Part shown: in pieces, positions 25,137 to 34,332 of the stretch | Numbering within the stretch: position 1 is the first letter of the stretch | Layout of the letters: each line of letters begins with the position of its first letter | Assembly: GCA_039028975.1 (NCBI GenBank) | Contig: JBCCHB010000099.1 | Span: 1-62,966 of the forward strand | Direction of reading: 5' to 3' | DNA from: JAHBNG01 sp039028975 | Lineage (GTDB): Bacteria; Chloroflexota; Anaerolineae; Caldilineales; Caldilineaceae | Length of the DNA stretch: 62,966 bases | The notes under the pieces: model-generated | Told to the model about the DNA's origin: nothing | Databases searched by the model: none | The model's input: the letters and a program-made list of their open reading frames with translations, nothing else | Program-made: the position numbers and the translations under genes

Positions 25137-26057
25137 CTACCCCTTCAACCCCGTCATATTGATCCCCTCGATAAAGCTGCGCTGGGCAAAGACGAAGGCC
25201 GCAATCACGGGAAGTGCGACGATCGTACTAACCGCCATCAGATGGGGATAGGCCAAAGCTGTATTACCAGTGCTATTCGCAGTCTGCTGGAGGCGGTAGA
25301 TCATAAGCGCCAGCGGATATTGGGCCTCATTGTTGAGGTAGATCAGTGGACCCAGAAAATCATTCCAGGACCAGAGGAAGCGGAAGAGAACGATAACGGC
25401 AATCGCAGGTTTAGAAAGGGGCAGAATAATGCGCCATAGAATGCCCCATTCGCTGGCACCCTCCATACGAGCCGCTTCCGACAATTCTTCGGGAATACTC
25501 ATAAAGAACTGCCGCATCAAAAAGATGAAGTAAGGATGTCCAGCCAGGGCAGGGACAACTAATGGCAAGTAGGTATTTATCCAATCTAGCTGCCGAAAAA
25601 TGATAAAGAGCGGCACCATGGTCACTTGCCAGGGCAGCATCATGGTCCCAATGCAGATGGCAAAGAAGAAGCCACGACCCCGCCACTGGATTTTGGCAAA
25701 GCCATAGGCCACGATTACCGAGGTAACTACAGTAAGAACCACAACAGGTAGCGAGTACTTGAAGATGGAATTAAACGCGGCCAGATTAAAGTCGTACCGC
25801 GCCCAACCACCGGCAAAGTTGTCCAGGTGCATGGGCCATGGAAAGAGAATTGGTGGCACCGTACGAATCTGAGAGTCATTCTTTATCGCAGTGACAACCA
25901 TCCAGTAGAGCGGGAAGAGCCACGTAAAAGCCAGCATGACCAAAATGCCGTAAATTGCAAAGCGCCCGAGCCTCTCTTGGGCGGCTTTCGAAGGTTGTCC
26001 AGAAGCCCGCCTATCTACGTGTACCCTGGTCGAAGCTGTTTGACTAGCAGTGGTCAT
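25137..26057 (-). CDS. sugar ABC transporter permease, MalG type (cassette 1)
   Basis: A 306-residue inner-membrane permease with six predicted helices. The EAA loop EELSEAARMEGASEWGILWR with IILPLSKPA contacts the ATPase, and the end QRSFIEGINMTGLKG is typical of carbohydrate ABC permeases of the MalG/UgpE class. GGAGGTGAG precedes the ATG, which overlaps the upstream permease stop by four bases. It is the last gene of the minus-strand cassette; no ATPase gene accompanies it. Confidence 0.95.
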   Translation of the reverse strand: MTTASQTASTRVHVDRRASGQPSKAAQERLGRFAIYGILVMLAFTWLFPLYWMVVTAIKNDSQIRTVPPILFPWPMHLDNFAGGWARYDFNLAAFNSIFKYSLPVVVLTVVTSVIVAYGFAKIQWRGRGFFFAICIGTMMLPWQVTMVPLFIIFRQLDWINTYLPLVVPALAGHPYFIFLMRQFFMSIPEELSEAARMEGASEWGILWRIILPLSKPAIAVIVLFRFLWSWNDFLGPLIYLNNEAQYPLALMIYRLQQTANSTGNTALAYPHLMAVSTIVALPVIAAFVFAQRSFIEGINMTGLKG

Positions 26058-27004
26058 TTCTCACCTCCGTAGTAGACCCACCGTCCCGAAGAGATAAAGA
26101 GGATGACCGTAAACGCAACGATGATCACCAGTAGGATCCAAGCCATGGCTGATGCTTTGCCCATGCTGAGCTGGACAAATGCATTTCGGTACAGGTTCAT
26201 AACATAAAGCTCGGTCGATTTTGCCGGCCCACCTCGGGTGAGCAGCCAGGGAAGGGTAAACTCCTGAAAGGCACCAATAAAGCCCAGAACTGTATTAAAT
26301 AGGATAACAGGCGTACAGAGCGGGATGGTAACGTTGCGGAACTTCTGCCACCAGCCGGCACCATCCACAGTGGCAGCTTCATAAAGCGACCGTGGCACAT
26401 CCTGCAACGCAGCAAGGTAGATTACGACTGCGGCGCCTTGTGCCCATATAAAGATAAGAATCAGCGTCGGTTTGGAGAGGGTCGTGTTGGAGAGGAAAGG
26501 TATTGTTGGCCACTCTAGCGCTTTGAGGATTCCGTTAACAGCACCAAATTGGATATTGAGCAGAAAGAGCCAGACCATGGCCGTACATATCGCTGGGACA
26601 ATGGCCGGGATGTAGATGATCGAGCGGAAGAAGGTTCTTCCGCGGATATCCGCATTGAGCAGATTGGCAATCAGAAAAGCGACTGCCATCCCAATCGGCA
26701 CGCCCAGTATCACATAATAGAACGTGTTATATAGAACGATCTTGAAGTCGGGGTCTGTGGTAAACAACCGCTCGTAGTTGCCCAAGCCGATCCAGCGCGC
26801 TTCACCGATCAGGTCGTAGCGGGTAAATCCATAGTAGAGCGACATAATCAATGGGATTAGCGCTAATAACAGAAAGCCAATCAGCCACGGCGAGATAAAG
26901 AGCAGTCCGAGAATCTGGTTACGCCACTCTCGCTGCGTCATCCCAAACCGTTTCTTAGTCGCACTCGGGTTAGATGTACCTTGCGGTGCGGTTGCAACAG
27001 CCAT
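26054..27004 (-). CDS. sugar ABC transporter permease, MalF/UgpA type (cassette 1)
   Basis: A 316-residue inner-membrane permease: LLFISPWLIGFLLLALIPLI is the first helix, and DVPRSLYEAATVDGAGWWQK with FRNVTIPLCTPV the EAA loop. It partners the MalG-type permease immediately downstream and the binding protein upstream. GGAGGGA stands before the ATG. A 181-nt repeat-bearing spacer separates it from the binding-protein gene, which may lower permease expression relative to the binding protein. Confidence 0.95.
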   Translation of the reverse strand: MAVATAPQGTSNPSATKKRFGMTQREWRNQILGLLFISPWLIGFLLLALIPLIMSLYYGFTRYDLIGEARWIGLGNYERLFTTDPDFKIVLYNTFYYVILGVPIGMAVAFLIANLLNADIRGRTFFRSIIYIPAIVPAICTAMVWLFLLNIQFGAVNGILKALEWPTIPFLSNTTLSKPTLILIFIWAQGAAVVIYLAALQDVPRSLYEAATVDGAGWWQKFRNVTIPLCTPVILFNTVLGFIGAFQEFTLPWLLTRGGPAKSTELYVMNLYRNAFVQLSMGKASAMAWILLVIIVAFTVILFISSGRWVYYGGEK

Positions 27005-27020
27005 TTTCCCTCCATACCGA

Positions 27021-27169
27021 AGTTAAAAGGTTCGAAGTTAAAAGGTTCGAAGTCCAAAGTCGATAGGTCCGAAGTTGGGACCCTGGACCCTGGAGTATAG
27101 ATCCTGGACTCCGTCCCTGGACCCTGGACTATAGACCCTGGACTATAGACCCTGGACTATAGACCCTGG
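27021..27169. repeat. intra-operon tandem repeats
   Basis: Two exact 15-nt copies (27021-27050, AGTTAAAAGGTTCGA) are followed by degenerate GGACCCTGGA words and three exact 14-nt copies of ACTATAGACCCTGG (27128-27169). They fill the spacer between the binding-protein and permease genes of cassette 1. Copies are directly adjacent without spacers, so this is not a CRISPR. Confidence 0.85.
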
Positions 27170-27185
27170 ACCAATAAACGAATAA

Positions 27186-28535
27186 TTATCCTGCCAACCC
27201 CTGGGCCTCGAACTCTTCTAAGGCTAACGTATTTAGCGTCTCTGCAGCTTCAGTGGCGGTAATGTCATCACGCGCAACCTGATCGCGTAGAGCATCCCAC
27301 TGCCCTTTAACAAACCAATGAATTGGGCAGCGACGTAGCAGATACCACTCGTTGGCGCTCTCCTGCGAATCGATGTAGAACTGCAAGCCTGGGAATGCAT
27401 TGCCGTCGATCATGGGAAGGAAATCGTTGATGGGATGGATCCAGCCCACCTCTTTGAAGATGATGTCACATGCAGTGGCTGTGTTGAAGAATTCACCCAT
27501 CTTGAATGCGCCTTCTACATTGTTAGCACCCTTGAAGATCTGTACGAGATGCGCGTTGACAGCCTGCAAGTTGACGTCGGCGCGGTCGTCCGGCACTGGT
27601 GCCCAGCTAGCGCGGTTGTGTTGGGCAATCTCGGGCTTGTTGATCTGGGCCTCGCCCGGATGCCAGTAGCCTTCAATGATCATGTGCTGCACGCCAGACT
27701 CAAACGCTTGGCCCCAGCCGCCATTGCCCTCAGTCTGGCGCATACCAGAGAACTGATCGGGATCAGCAATGCGGATAAACTCGGCTGTCGTATCAATCAG
27801 TTCGGCCATGCGCTCATTATCCAGGTTAAAGGTCTTGGTCGCCTCATCATACCACCGGATGCCGTAAGATGCCGTCTGGAAGTCCACATCACCGCCCATA
27901 GCATCGTGGGGATCAAGACCTACTTGAAGCAGGTTGCCCGCATCGTCTTTTAGGGTTAGCTCTTCGTGCCAAGCCATGACCTCAGACCATGTTTTGGGTG
28001 GTGCGTCTGGGTCTAGGCCAACCTGGGACGCGGCATCAGCGTTGTAGTTAAGGCCCCACTGTACGTAGCTTTCAATGCCTGGCACGCCAATCATATCGCC
28101 ACCAAACCATGCGAAGTCCCAGGTCCAGTCCAGCATTCGGTCTTGAGAAACCAGATCGCTGGCTTCGGCCATGTCCTGAACGGTAATGACTGCACCACGG
28201 GTGTATAGGTTGGGATAGTCGAAGTTGGATCCAGCGTCAGGTGGGGTACCGCCAGCAATGGCTGTCAGGATGGCTTCGCCAGCAACCGCGCCCTTGTACT
28301 CCAACGTTACGTCGCCCATGTGCTCGTTCCACTCATCGGTCTCGATAAAAGCAGCCAAGGCGGGATCAAGTTGACCCCACGCGTACCAGAAGCTGATAAT
28401 GCTACTTTCGGCAGCGCCGCCACCATCACCAGCAGGTGCCCCAGCAGGAGCGGCGCAAGCTGCCAGGGCCATAGCACCAGCAGCCATAGCACTGGTGCGC
28501 AAAAAATCACGGCGGCTAAATCTTTGGTTATTCAT
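27186..28535 (-). CDS. sugar-binding lipoprotein of ABC cassette 1 (Tat-exported)
   Basis: A 449-residue family-1 extracellular solute-binding protein. FSRRDFLRT is a twin-arginine signal and MALAACAAP a lipobox, so it is exported folded and lipid-anchored. The mature part shows the shared plan of this window's three binding proteins: GEAILTAIAGGTPPDAGSNF, then LTLKDDAGNLLQVGLDPHDA and GGWGQAFESGVQHMIIEGYW. GGAGAAAAT precedes the ATG. It faces the cassette 2 binding protein across 391 nt. The bound sugar is unknown; the sulfatase nearby suggests glycan breakdown products. Confidence 0.94.
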   Translation of the reverse strand: MNNQRFSRRDFLRTSAMAAGAMALAACAAPAGAPAGDGGGAAESSIISFWYAWGQLDPALAAFIETDEWNEHMGDVTLEYKGAVAGEAILTAIAGGTPPDAGSNFDYPNLYTRGAVITVQDMAEASDLVSQDRMLDWTWDFAWFGGDMIGVPGIESYVQWGLNYNADAASQVGLDPDAPPKTWSEVMAWHEELTLKDDAGNLLQVGLDPHDAMGGDVDFQTASYGIRWYDEATKTFNLDNERMAELIDTTAEFIRIADPDQFSGMRQTEGNGGWGQAFESGVQHMIIEGYWHPGEAQINKPEIAQHNRASWAPVPDDRADVNLQAVNAHLVQIFKGANNVEGAFKMGEFFNTATACDIIFKEVGWIHPINDFLPMIDGNAFPGLQFYIDSQESANEWYLLRRCPIHWFVKGQWDALRDQVARDDITATEAAETLNTLALEEFEAQGLAG

Positions 28536-28926
28536 ATTTTCTCCATGCGGTTTTCAACAGGGTCATAATTGTGTCAAGCGGGACGTAAGCATAACCTGTA
28601 GAACAGAAGGTAACGCACCCACTTTAGGGATGTGTGAACGAATACAAACAGGGGGCATGTTTGAGGGGTATCATTGTATGTAAAATATCCTTGACATTAT
28701 ATTCTAGCTTTTACGCATCACAAAATGGCCCTCGGATAGGATCCATTCAGGCAAATTTTTCATTGTTGGCTACTGCGGTTATAATCATCTACAATACAGC
28801 TAGTTCCCTCCCCCCATCCTACAATGCCTGTAATTGTTATTCAACCCCGTTGATGATTGGCATAATAATTTTTTCGTGTTCATATGGTAAGCATACCATA
28901 AACTATAATCAAACTAGGAGAATAGA
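28536..28926. other. divergent control region between two sugar transporter operons
   Basis: 391 nt with no gene, separating divergent binding-protein genes, so it must hold the start signals for both operons. It is AT-rich. The plus-strand ribosome site AGGAG lies at 28915-28919. A TTGACA at 28691-28696 has no good -10 at normal distance. An operator for a LacI- or ROK-type regulator would be expected here, but no clear palindrome stood out. Confidence 0.6.
28757..28785 (+). promoter_or_regulatory. candidate promoter of sugar cassette 2
   Basis: TATAAT at 28780-28785 with TTTTCA 17 bp upstream (28757-28762) fits a sigma-70-like promoter with a perfect -10 and a weak -35, about 140 nt before the binding-protein ATG. 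Confidence 0.45.
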
Positions 28927-30309
28927 ATGGAATCGAAACATGGTATGAGTCGACGTGATTTCCTAAGAGTCACAGGTATCGCCGCTAGCGGAGTTCTGCT
29001 AGCGGCCTGCGCGCCTGGTGCAGATCCGGCTGGCACAGGTGCCACTGCAGGTAGCGGTGCTGCTCCTGCAAGCGAAGGTGGTACCGTTCGCTACTGGTTT
29101 GGTTGGGGCGGCAATTATGCCGGAACGACGTGGGACACTCTGCAGGAAACTGACGAGTTTCTGGATATGATTGGTGATTTTACGCTGGAGACCAAAGGTA
29201 GCTCGGCGGGTGAGGTTATGCTGACTGCCGTGGCCGCTGGTGATCCACCTGACGGAGGCTCTAATATACAGTATCTTGACTACATGGCGCGCGGTGTCTG
29301 CCTTCCCGTAGAAGATTGGGTGGCCACTAGCGATGTCGTCAAGAAAGATCTCTATCTTGAAGGTACATGGACCGATGCCTTCCATGACGGTGTCATGTAT
29401 GGCGTACCCGCCAACGAGGGGTTTCTGCGATATGCTTTGAACTACAACCAAGGGATGGTCGAAGAGGCTGGCTTAGATCCAAACGATCCACCAACAACTT
29501 GGGAAGAGACGTTAGTATGGCATGAGGCATTGACTCAATTCGACGATGCTGGCAACATGACCCAGATCGGTCTGGATCCATACGATGCTATGGGCGGCAA
29601 TATCAAGATCCAAGATGGCTTTTTCCCGGCCGTTTCCTGGGGCTGGACTTGGTTCGATCCGGAGACAGGGGCGTTTGATCTGGACAATGACAACATGGTC
29701 CAAGCCTTTGAGCTGATGGGTGAGTTCTACAAGATTGCAGGCCCAGATAATATGGCCGGTATGCGCCAAGTTGAAGGTCAAGGGACTTGGGGTGGTTCTT
29801 ACAACTCTAAGGTCCAGGCAATGATGGTTGACGGTTATTGGCGACCAGGCGGTACATCCATCAACGCACCGGACATCACGCACCGCGCTTCATGGGCACC
29901 TGTTCCCACGGCGCGCGATGGTGTCAAAGTTCAAGGTACTGGCGGTCACTACGTTCTCTTCTTTAATGAAGCTCCACAAACGGAGAAGATGTTCGAAGTA
30001 TCTGAATTCCTCAACACGAATGTCGCTATGGATACCATCTTTGAGAATAGTGGCTGGTTACCGGGCATGGTTCCTTACATTGATAATGTTGATCCCAGCG
30101 TTTACCCAGGTCTTGACTTCTACTTTGAGTCGGTTACAGAAGCTACAGAGTGGTCATCGCCTGCCCGCTGCCCCATCACTGGCTTTGTCAATACTCAGTT
30201 TGCTCAACTGCGCGAGGCCCACTATCGTGAGGAACTGAGTTCCGCCGAAGCAGCCGCCGAGTATCAGCGTCGCTGTGAGGAAGAGTATAAAAACGCCGGT
30301 TTTGCCTAG
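28927..30309 (+). CDS. sugar-binding lipoprotein of ABC cassette 2 (Tat-exported)
   Basis: A 460-residue family-1 solute-binding protein with MSRRDFLRVTG (twin arginine) and VLLAACAPG (lipobox). AGGAG seven bases upstream supports the first ATG. The body parallels cassette 1: GEVMLTAVAAGDPPDGGSNI, then LTQFDDAGNMTQIGLDPYDA, GQGTWGGSYNSKVQAMMVDG and a GLDFYFESVTEATEW tail. It belongs to a plus-strand operon with two permeases. The three binding proteins are clear paralogues but well diverged, so they probably bind different sugars. Confidence 0.94.
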   Translation: MESKHGMSRRDFLRVTGIAASGVLLAACAPGADPAGTGATAGSGAAPASEGGTVRYWFGWGGNYAGTTWDTLQETDEFLDMIGDFTLETKGSSAGEVMLTAVAAGDPPDGGSNIQYLDYMARGVCLPVEDWVATSDVVKKDLYLEGTWTDAFHDGVMYGVPANEGFLRYALNYNQGMVEEAGLDPNDPPTTWEETLVWHEALTQFDDAGNMTQIGLDPYDAMGGNIKIQDGFFPAVSWGWTWFDPETGAFDLDNDNMVQAFELMGEFYKIAGPDNMAGMRQVEGQGTWGGSYNSKVQAMMVDGYWRPGGTSINAPDITHRASWAPVPTARDGVKVQGTGGHYVLFFNEAPQTEKMFEVSEFLNTNVAMDTIFENSGWLPGMVPYIDNVDPSVYPGLDFYFESVTEATEWSSPARCPITGFVNTQFAQLREAHYREELSSAEAAAEYQRRCEEEYKNAGFA

Positions 30310-30342
30310 ATCGGATATCCCAGTAGTAGTATGAACTATCAC

Positions 30343-30398
30343 TAGATCGCAATGTAACGAGAGATTCTTCAGTCTCTTCAGAATGACATTGCGATCTA
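30343..30398. repeat. family B palindromic repeat, copy 2
   Basis: Exact 13-nt arms TAGATCGCAATGT (30343-30355) and its complement (30386-30398), with an inner partly complementary GAGATTCTTCAGTCTCTTC. It sits between the binding-protein and permease genes, so it may act as a stem that tunes downstream expression. Confidence 0.8.
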
Positions 30399-30464
30399 CT
30401 GGCTATGTTTGGGCTGGACAGAACGGTACGGTTTGCCCAGCCCAAAGAGTAATCGAGGTTATTG

Positions 30465-31400
30465 ATGGCGGCATCTGCATACTCTGTATCCCAAAAGAAG
30501 TGGTTCGGGATGACAAAAGCGGAGCGAAGAAGTTTTTTTGTTGGTCTGGCCTTCGTTTCTCCGTGGATAATCGGTTTTCTCCTTTGGACCCTCGTTCCTT
30601 TATTTTCATCTCTGCGATATAGTTTAACACGCTATGACCTGCTGCGCGATCCGGTCTTTATTGGTCTGCGCAACTACGTCGAAATTTTCACTGAAGATCC
30701 ACTTTTTGGAACGGTCACGTATAATACCCTCTATTATGTAGGGTTGAGCGCACCGCTAGGCGTGGTCTCTGCCTTTCTTTTGGCCACATTGCTCAATACA
30801 GAAATAACATGGCGTTCTGCGTGGCGGGCCATCTTTTTCTTTCCGGCAATTGTTCCAGCCTTCGTCACTGCAATGGTTTGGCAGTTCTTACTCAACGTGC
30901 AATATGGGGCCATCAATGGCACTTTACAGGCGATTGGGTTGCCAATTATTCCATTTATTGCCAATCCGACTTTAGCAAAACCCACTTTGATCATGATCCA
31001 CTTGTGGGCGCAAGGCAATGCGATGGTCATTTTCCTGGCAACATTGCAAGATGTCCCTCGATCACTCTATGAAGCTGCCACGGTGGATGGTGCCAATGCT
31101 TGGCAAAAGTTTAGAAACGTCACCATCCCTATGTGTACACCAGTGATCCTATTCAACTTGGTGATTGCATTCATCTTTGGATTCCAAAATTTCACGCTGC
31201 CGTGGCTATTAACTCAAGGCGGCCCAAATGCATCGACAGAGTTATACACAATCTTCCTTTATCGCAATGCATTTGAATATCTACGCATGGGTAAGGCATC
31301 TGCTCTAGCCTGGATCTTATTTGTGGTCATAGTTATTTTTACGATTATCGTCTTCCGAACTTCGGAGCGGTGGGTCTATTATGGTGGCGAAGATGAGTAA
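30465..31400 (+). CDS. sugar ABC transporter permease, MalF/UgpA type (cassette 2)
   Basis: 311 residues from the ATG at 30465 (GAGG six bases upstream; a TTG one codon earlier is possible). FVGLAFVSPWIIGFLLWTLV is the first helix; DVPRSLYEAATVDGANAWQK with FRNVTIPMCTPV is the EAA loop; the end SERWVYYGGEDE is typical of the class. It is most like the cassette 1 and 3 equivalents. The MalG-type permease follows after 27 nt. Confidence 0.95.
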   Translation: MAASAYSVSQKKWFGMTKAERRSFFVGLAFVSPWIIGFLLWTLVPLFSSLRYSLTRYDLLRDPVFIGLRNYVEIFTEDPLFGTVTYNTLYYVGLSAPLGVVSAFLLATLLNTEITWRSAWRAIFFFPAIVPAFVTAMVWQFLLNVQYGAINGTLQAIGLPIIPFIANPTLAKPTLIMIHLWAQGNAMVIFLATLQDVPRSLYEAATVDGANAWQKFRNVTIPMCTPVILFNLVIAFIFGFQNFTLPWLLTQGGPNASTELYTIFLYRNAFEYLRMGKASALAWILFVVIVIFTIIVFRTSERWVYYGGEDE

Positions 31401-31427
31401 CGTAATTTCGGGTAAAGGAAACTAACC

Positions 31428-32351
31428 ATGTCAGTTCAAGCAACTTCGGCACCACAGAGGTCAACTACAAACGAAAATACAAACCTAAAGGGTAGACAAT
31501 GGATTGTTGGTTCCATTATTGTTTTCTTGCTCAAGTATGGACTGCTAATCACTCTAGCCTTTAGCTTTATCTTGCCGCTTTTTTGGATGGCATCTTCTGC
31601 GATCAAGAATGATGCCCAAGTCTATACGGTTCCACCGATTTGGTTTCCAAACCCTTATTATCCGCAGAATTTTCTTAATGCCTGGAACACCTACAACTTT
31701 AATCTCTACGCATTTAATACAATCTTCCGCTATGCGTTGCCTGTAACCATTGGCGTGACTCTCTCGTCAGCGGTGGTTGCCTATGGATTTTCTCGCGTCC
31801 AGTGGAAAGGACGTAATGCCCTCTTTTTTGTCTGTTTGGCGACAATGATGGTCCCCTTTCAGGTTACCATGGTGCCGCTCTTTATTATTTTTAAGACGTT
31901 CGGCTGGGTCAATACCTTCCTGCCCCTTGTGGTTCCCGCCTTCTTTGGTGCCCCCTACTTTATTTTTATGCTGCGCCAATTCTTCCTGGGCATACCCACA
32001 GAGCTATCAGACGCAGCGCGAATTGATGGGGCCAACGAACTCGTCACCATGTTCCGCATTATTCTGCCGCTCACCAAGCCAGCCCTAACCGTAGTAGCAC
32101 TCTTCACATTCATGAATGCTTGGAACGAGTACCTGGGTCCCCTTATTTACCTCCGACGTGAAGAGCAATATGTGCTTGCTTTGGGCCTAGAGTCGTTACG
32201 TAGGACCATTGCTTCTATTGCCAATGTAGCGCTGGCGTATCCCTACTTGATGGCCGTCAGCACCATCATCACCGTCCCCATTTTGATTGCATTCTTTTTG
32301 ACTCAGCGCACCTTTATTGAGGGAATTTCATTGACGGGTTTGAAGGGCTAA
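31428..32351 (+). CDS. sugar ABC transporter permease, MalG type (cassette 2)
   Basis: A 307-residue inner-membrane permease with the EAA loop TELSDAARIDGANELVTMFR and ILPLTKPAL, and the C-terminal QRTFIEGISLTGLKG. AAAGGA precedes the ATG. It ends the cassette; no ATPase gene follows, so an external ATPase must energise the transporter. Confidence 0.95.
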   Translation: MSVQATSAPQRSTTNENTNLKGRQWIVGSIIVFLLKYGLLITLAFSFILPLFWMASSAIKNDAQVYTVPPIWFPNPYYPQNFLNAWNTYNFNLYAFNTIFRYALPVTIGVTLSSAVVAYGFSRVQWKGRNALFFVCLATMMVPFQVTMVPLFIIFKTFGWVNTFLPLVVPAFFGAPYFIFMLRQFFLGIPTELSDAARIDGANELVTMFRIILPLTKPALTVVALFTFMNAWNEYLGPLIYLRREEQYVLALGLESLRRTIASIANVALAYPYLMAVSTIITVPILIAFFLTQRTFIEGISLTGLKG

Positions 32352-32386
32352 CTTGCCTTAAGGTTCTGCTATGGTACAATTGAGCC

Positions 32387-32627
32387 ATGCGAACCTTTCC
32401 TCCTACGGGCCCATCAACAAAAATCTGCATTACTATACACCACGGACGGAGCTGGTCGATCAGATCACGGCTCATACGCGCGGCAATGCAAATAACCCTC
32501 AAACGGCCTAGATGGCCATTACATTACGGTGTGGGCACCGCGCCAAACGGGCAAGACGTGGCTAATGCAAGAGGCAATGAGGTGCCTTCGAACTGAGACA
32601 GAGTACGATGTAGCTGCCAAAATTTCC
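32387..32627 (+). pseudogene. fragment of an AAA-type ATPase gene
   Basis: Three successive frames rebuild the N-terminus of a Chloroflexota-type AAA ATPase: MRTFPPTGP, then (shifted) INKNLHYYTPRTELVDQITA up to a TAG, then (shifted again) HYITVWAPRQTGKTWLMQEA with Walker A. Two frameshifts and a stop show decay. The rest of the gene is missing; the sulfatase ribosome site begins where the fragment ends. Confidence 0.7.
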
Positions 32628-32640
32628 AAAGGAGAAATCC

Positions 32641-34101
32641 ATGCGCCCCAATATCCTCTGGTACTGCACCGACCAGCAGCGTTTTGATACGATTGCTGCG
32701 CTCGGCAACACCCACATCAACACGCCGCGCATCGACGAGTTCATGCAGACGGCTACCACCTTTACCCATGCCTTTTGCCAAACGCCCATCTGCAGCCCCA
32801 GCCGCGCAAGCTTCTTGACGGGGATGTATCCCAGCGCGGTAAATGTTACAGGCAATGGTTATGAGCATTTCCCAGCCCACTATTCAGATCGGCTAATCAC
32901 CAATGTGCTAACCAATGCAGGCTACGATTGTGGGCTGGTGGGCAAGTTGCATCTGGCCAGCGCCGCAGATGGACAGGAAAACCGAGTCGATGACGGCTAC
33001 CGCTACTTTCAATACAGCCACTCTCAAAAGGGGGCGCGCACCTTTGGCCATGACTATGCGGAGTGGCTGCGCGCTCAGGGAGCCGATCCGGACGCGCTGA
33101 TGGCCGATCAGAATCCTGGGACTTATCGAGACGGGGCGAATGTGAAGAGCTTTGGTGGGGTCTACTCACCTACAGAAGAGGACGACACTATCCCACCCCA
33201 CCTGCATCAGAGTTACTGGTGTACGGAGAAAAGCATTGAGTTCATTGAAAAGAATCGGGGCGTTGAGCAGCCTTGGTGTCTGTGTGTCAACCCGTTTGAT
33301 CCTCACGCTCCTTTTGATGCGCCGTGGGAGTATTTCCGCCGCTACGATCCAGAAGAAATGCCGGGCGCACATTTTGAAGAGGATGATTTAGAGCATCAAA
33401 AGAAGCTAGTTGATGCAGGCGTTGATTTCCAGTCTAAACCCAAGCACCCCAACGAATGGGATCACAAAACGGTGATGGCCTCCTATTACGCCATGATCGA
33501 ATTGCTGGATCACGAGTTTGGGCGATTGCTCGACTATCTGGACGAGACGGGGCAGCGCGAAAACACCATCATCATCTTTATGAGCGATCACGGCGAGATG
33601 CTTTGCGATCACGGTCTGCTGCTTAAAGGTTGCAGGCTATACGAAGGGTTGGTACGGGTACCCTTGATGATTTCGTGGCCTAGTAAGTTTCAAACCGATG
33701 TGGTCAGCAATGCTTTGGTGGAGCTGTTGGACCTGGTGCCGACTTTATACGAAGCGCTGGACATGGAGATTCCGTACTATGTGCAGGGGCGCTCATTGAT
33801 GCCGATGCTTATCGGCGAATCAACCCACCACAGAGAGACGGTGCGCACCGAGTTCTTTGGGGCCATCAACTACCCCGATCAGACCCACGCCACCATGATT
33901 CGGGATGAACGCTGGAAGCTGATCGCTTATCATGGCAAAGATCTCTATGAGTTGTATGATTTGGAGAACGATCCATGGGAGCATCATGATCTTTCCGATG
34001 ATCCCGACCATCAACAGAAGAAGTGGGCGTTGATGGGCAAGAGCTTTGATGCCGCGGTCTATGCTCACCCGGCCATGCCGCCGCGGGTGGCGTCGTTTTA
34101 A
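32641..34101 (+). CDS. type I sulfatase (arylsulfatase/choline-sulfatase-like)
   Basis: A 486-residue alkaline-phosphatase-superfamily enzyme. ILWYCTDQQRFD gives the metal Asp pair, TPICSPSRASFLTGMYPS holds the C-x-P-S-R motif whose Cys becomes formylglycine, FMSDHGEMLCDHGLLLKG the metal Asp/His and a late Lys. The C-terminal DERWKLIAYHGKDLYELYDL is the usual sulfatase ending. No signal peptide, so it acts in the cytoplasm, on imported sulfated sugars or small sulfate esters. GGAG precedes the ATG. Its place between two sugar transporter cassettes supports a sulfated-glycan role. A formylglycine-generating enzyme is not in this window. Confidence 0.94.
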   Translation: MRPNILWYCTDQQRFDTIAALGNTHINTPRIDEFMQTATTFTHAFCQTPICSPSRASFLTGMYPSAVNVTGNGYEHFPAHYSDRLITNVLTNAGYDCGLVGKLHLASAADGQENRVDDGYRYFQYSHSQKGARTFGHDYAEWLRAQGADPDALMADQNPGTYRDGANVKSFGGVYSPTEEDDTIPPHLHQSYWCTEKSIEFIEKNRGVEQPWCLCVNPFDPHAPFDAPWEYFRRYDPEEMPGAHFEEDDLEHQKKLVDAGVDFQSKPKHPNEWDHKTVMASYYAMIELLDHEFGRLLDYLDETGQRENTIIIFMSDHGEMLCDHGLLLKGCRLYEGLVRVPLMISWPSKFQTDVVSNALVELLDLVPTLYEALDMEIPYYVQGRSLMPMLIGESTHHRETVRTEFFGAINYPDQTHATMIRDERWKLIAYHGKDLYELYDLENDPWEHHDLSDDPDHQQKKWALMGKSFDAAVYAHPAMPPRVASF

Positions 34102-34148
34102 GATCAGATGCATATATGATATATTTATAGCCATTGTAGTATCAGTAA

Positions 34149-34227
34149 ACCGCAACGTACTGCTGGTTGCAGTTCTGCACCAACGGCGGATTATGAATCC
34201 GCCAGGAGCAATTGCGATTGACTGAGT
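34149..34227. repeat. degenerate family B repeat with inner hairpin
   Basis: CAGTAAACCGCAACG near the left end and CAATTGCGATTGACTG at the right end resemble family B borders. Inside, 34185-34203 forms a perfect 8-bp stem (GGCGGATT/AATCCGCC, loop ATG). It lies downstream of the sulfatase and could end its transcript, though no T-run follows. Confidence 0.5.
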
Positions 34228-34332
34228 ACTTATCATGCATTTTATCTCCCCCATTTTGTTATCTATAAGTGTCTCACGATACTCTATTTCAATCCAACGC
34301 TTACATCTGAATAAAAGTGAAGGAGGAACTTC

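Noticed and set aside
27015..27055. tRNA T-loop-like GGTTCGAA words
   Set aside because: They are part of a 15-nt tandem repeat; no acceptor stem, anticodon arm or CCA context exists.
27021..27169. CRISPR array
   Set aside because: Units are directly adjacent, only 14-15 nt long, with no spacers and no cas genes in the window.
27435..27953. 172-codon plus-strand frame opposite the cassette 1 binding protein
   Set aside because: Antisense shadow of a confidently identified gene; the encoded peptide shows no domain or export signal.
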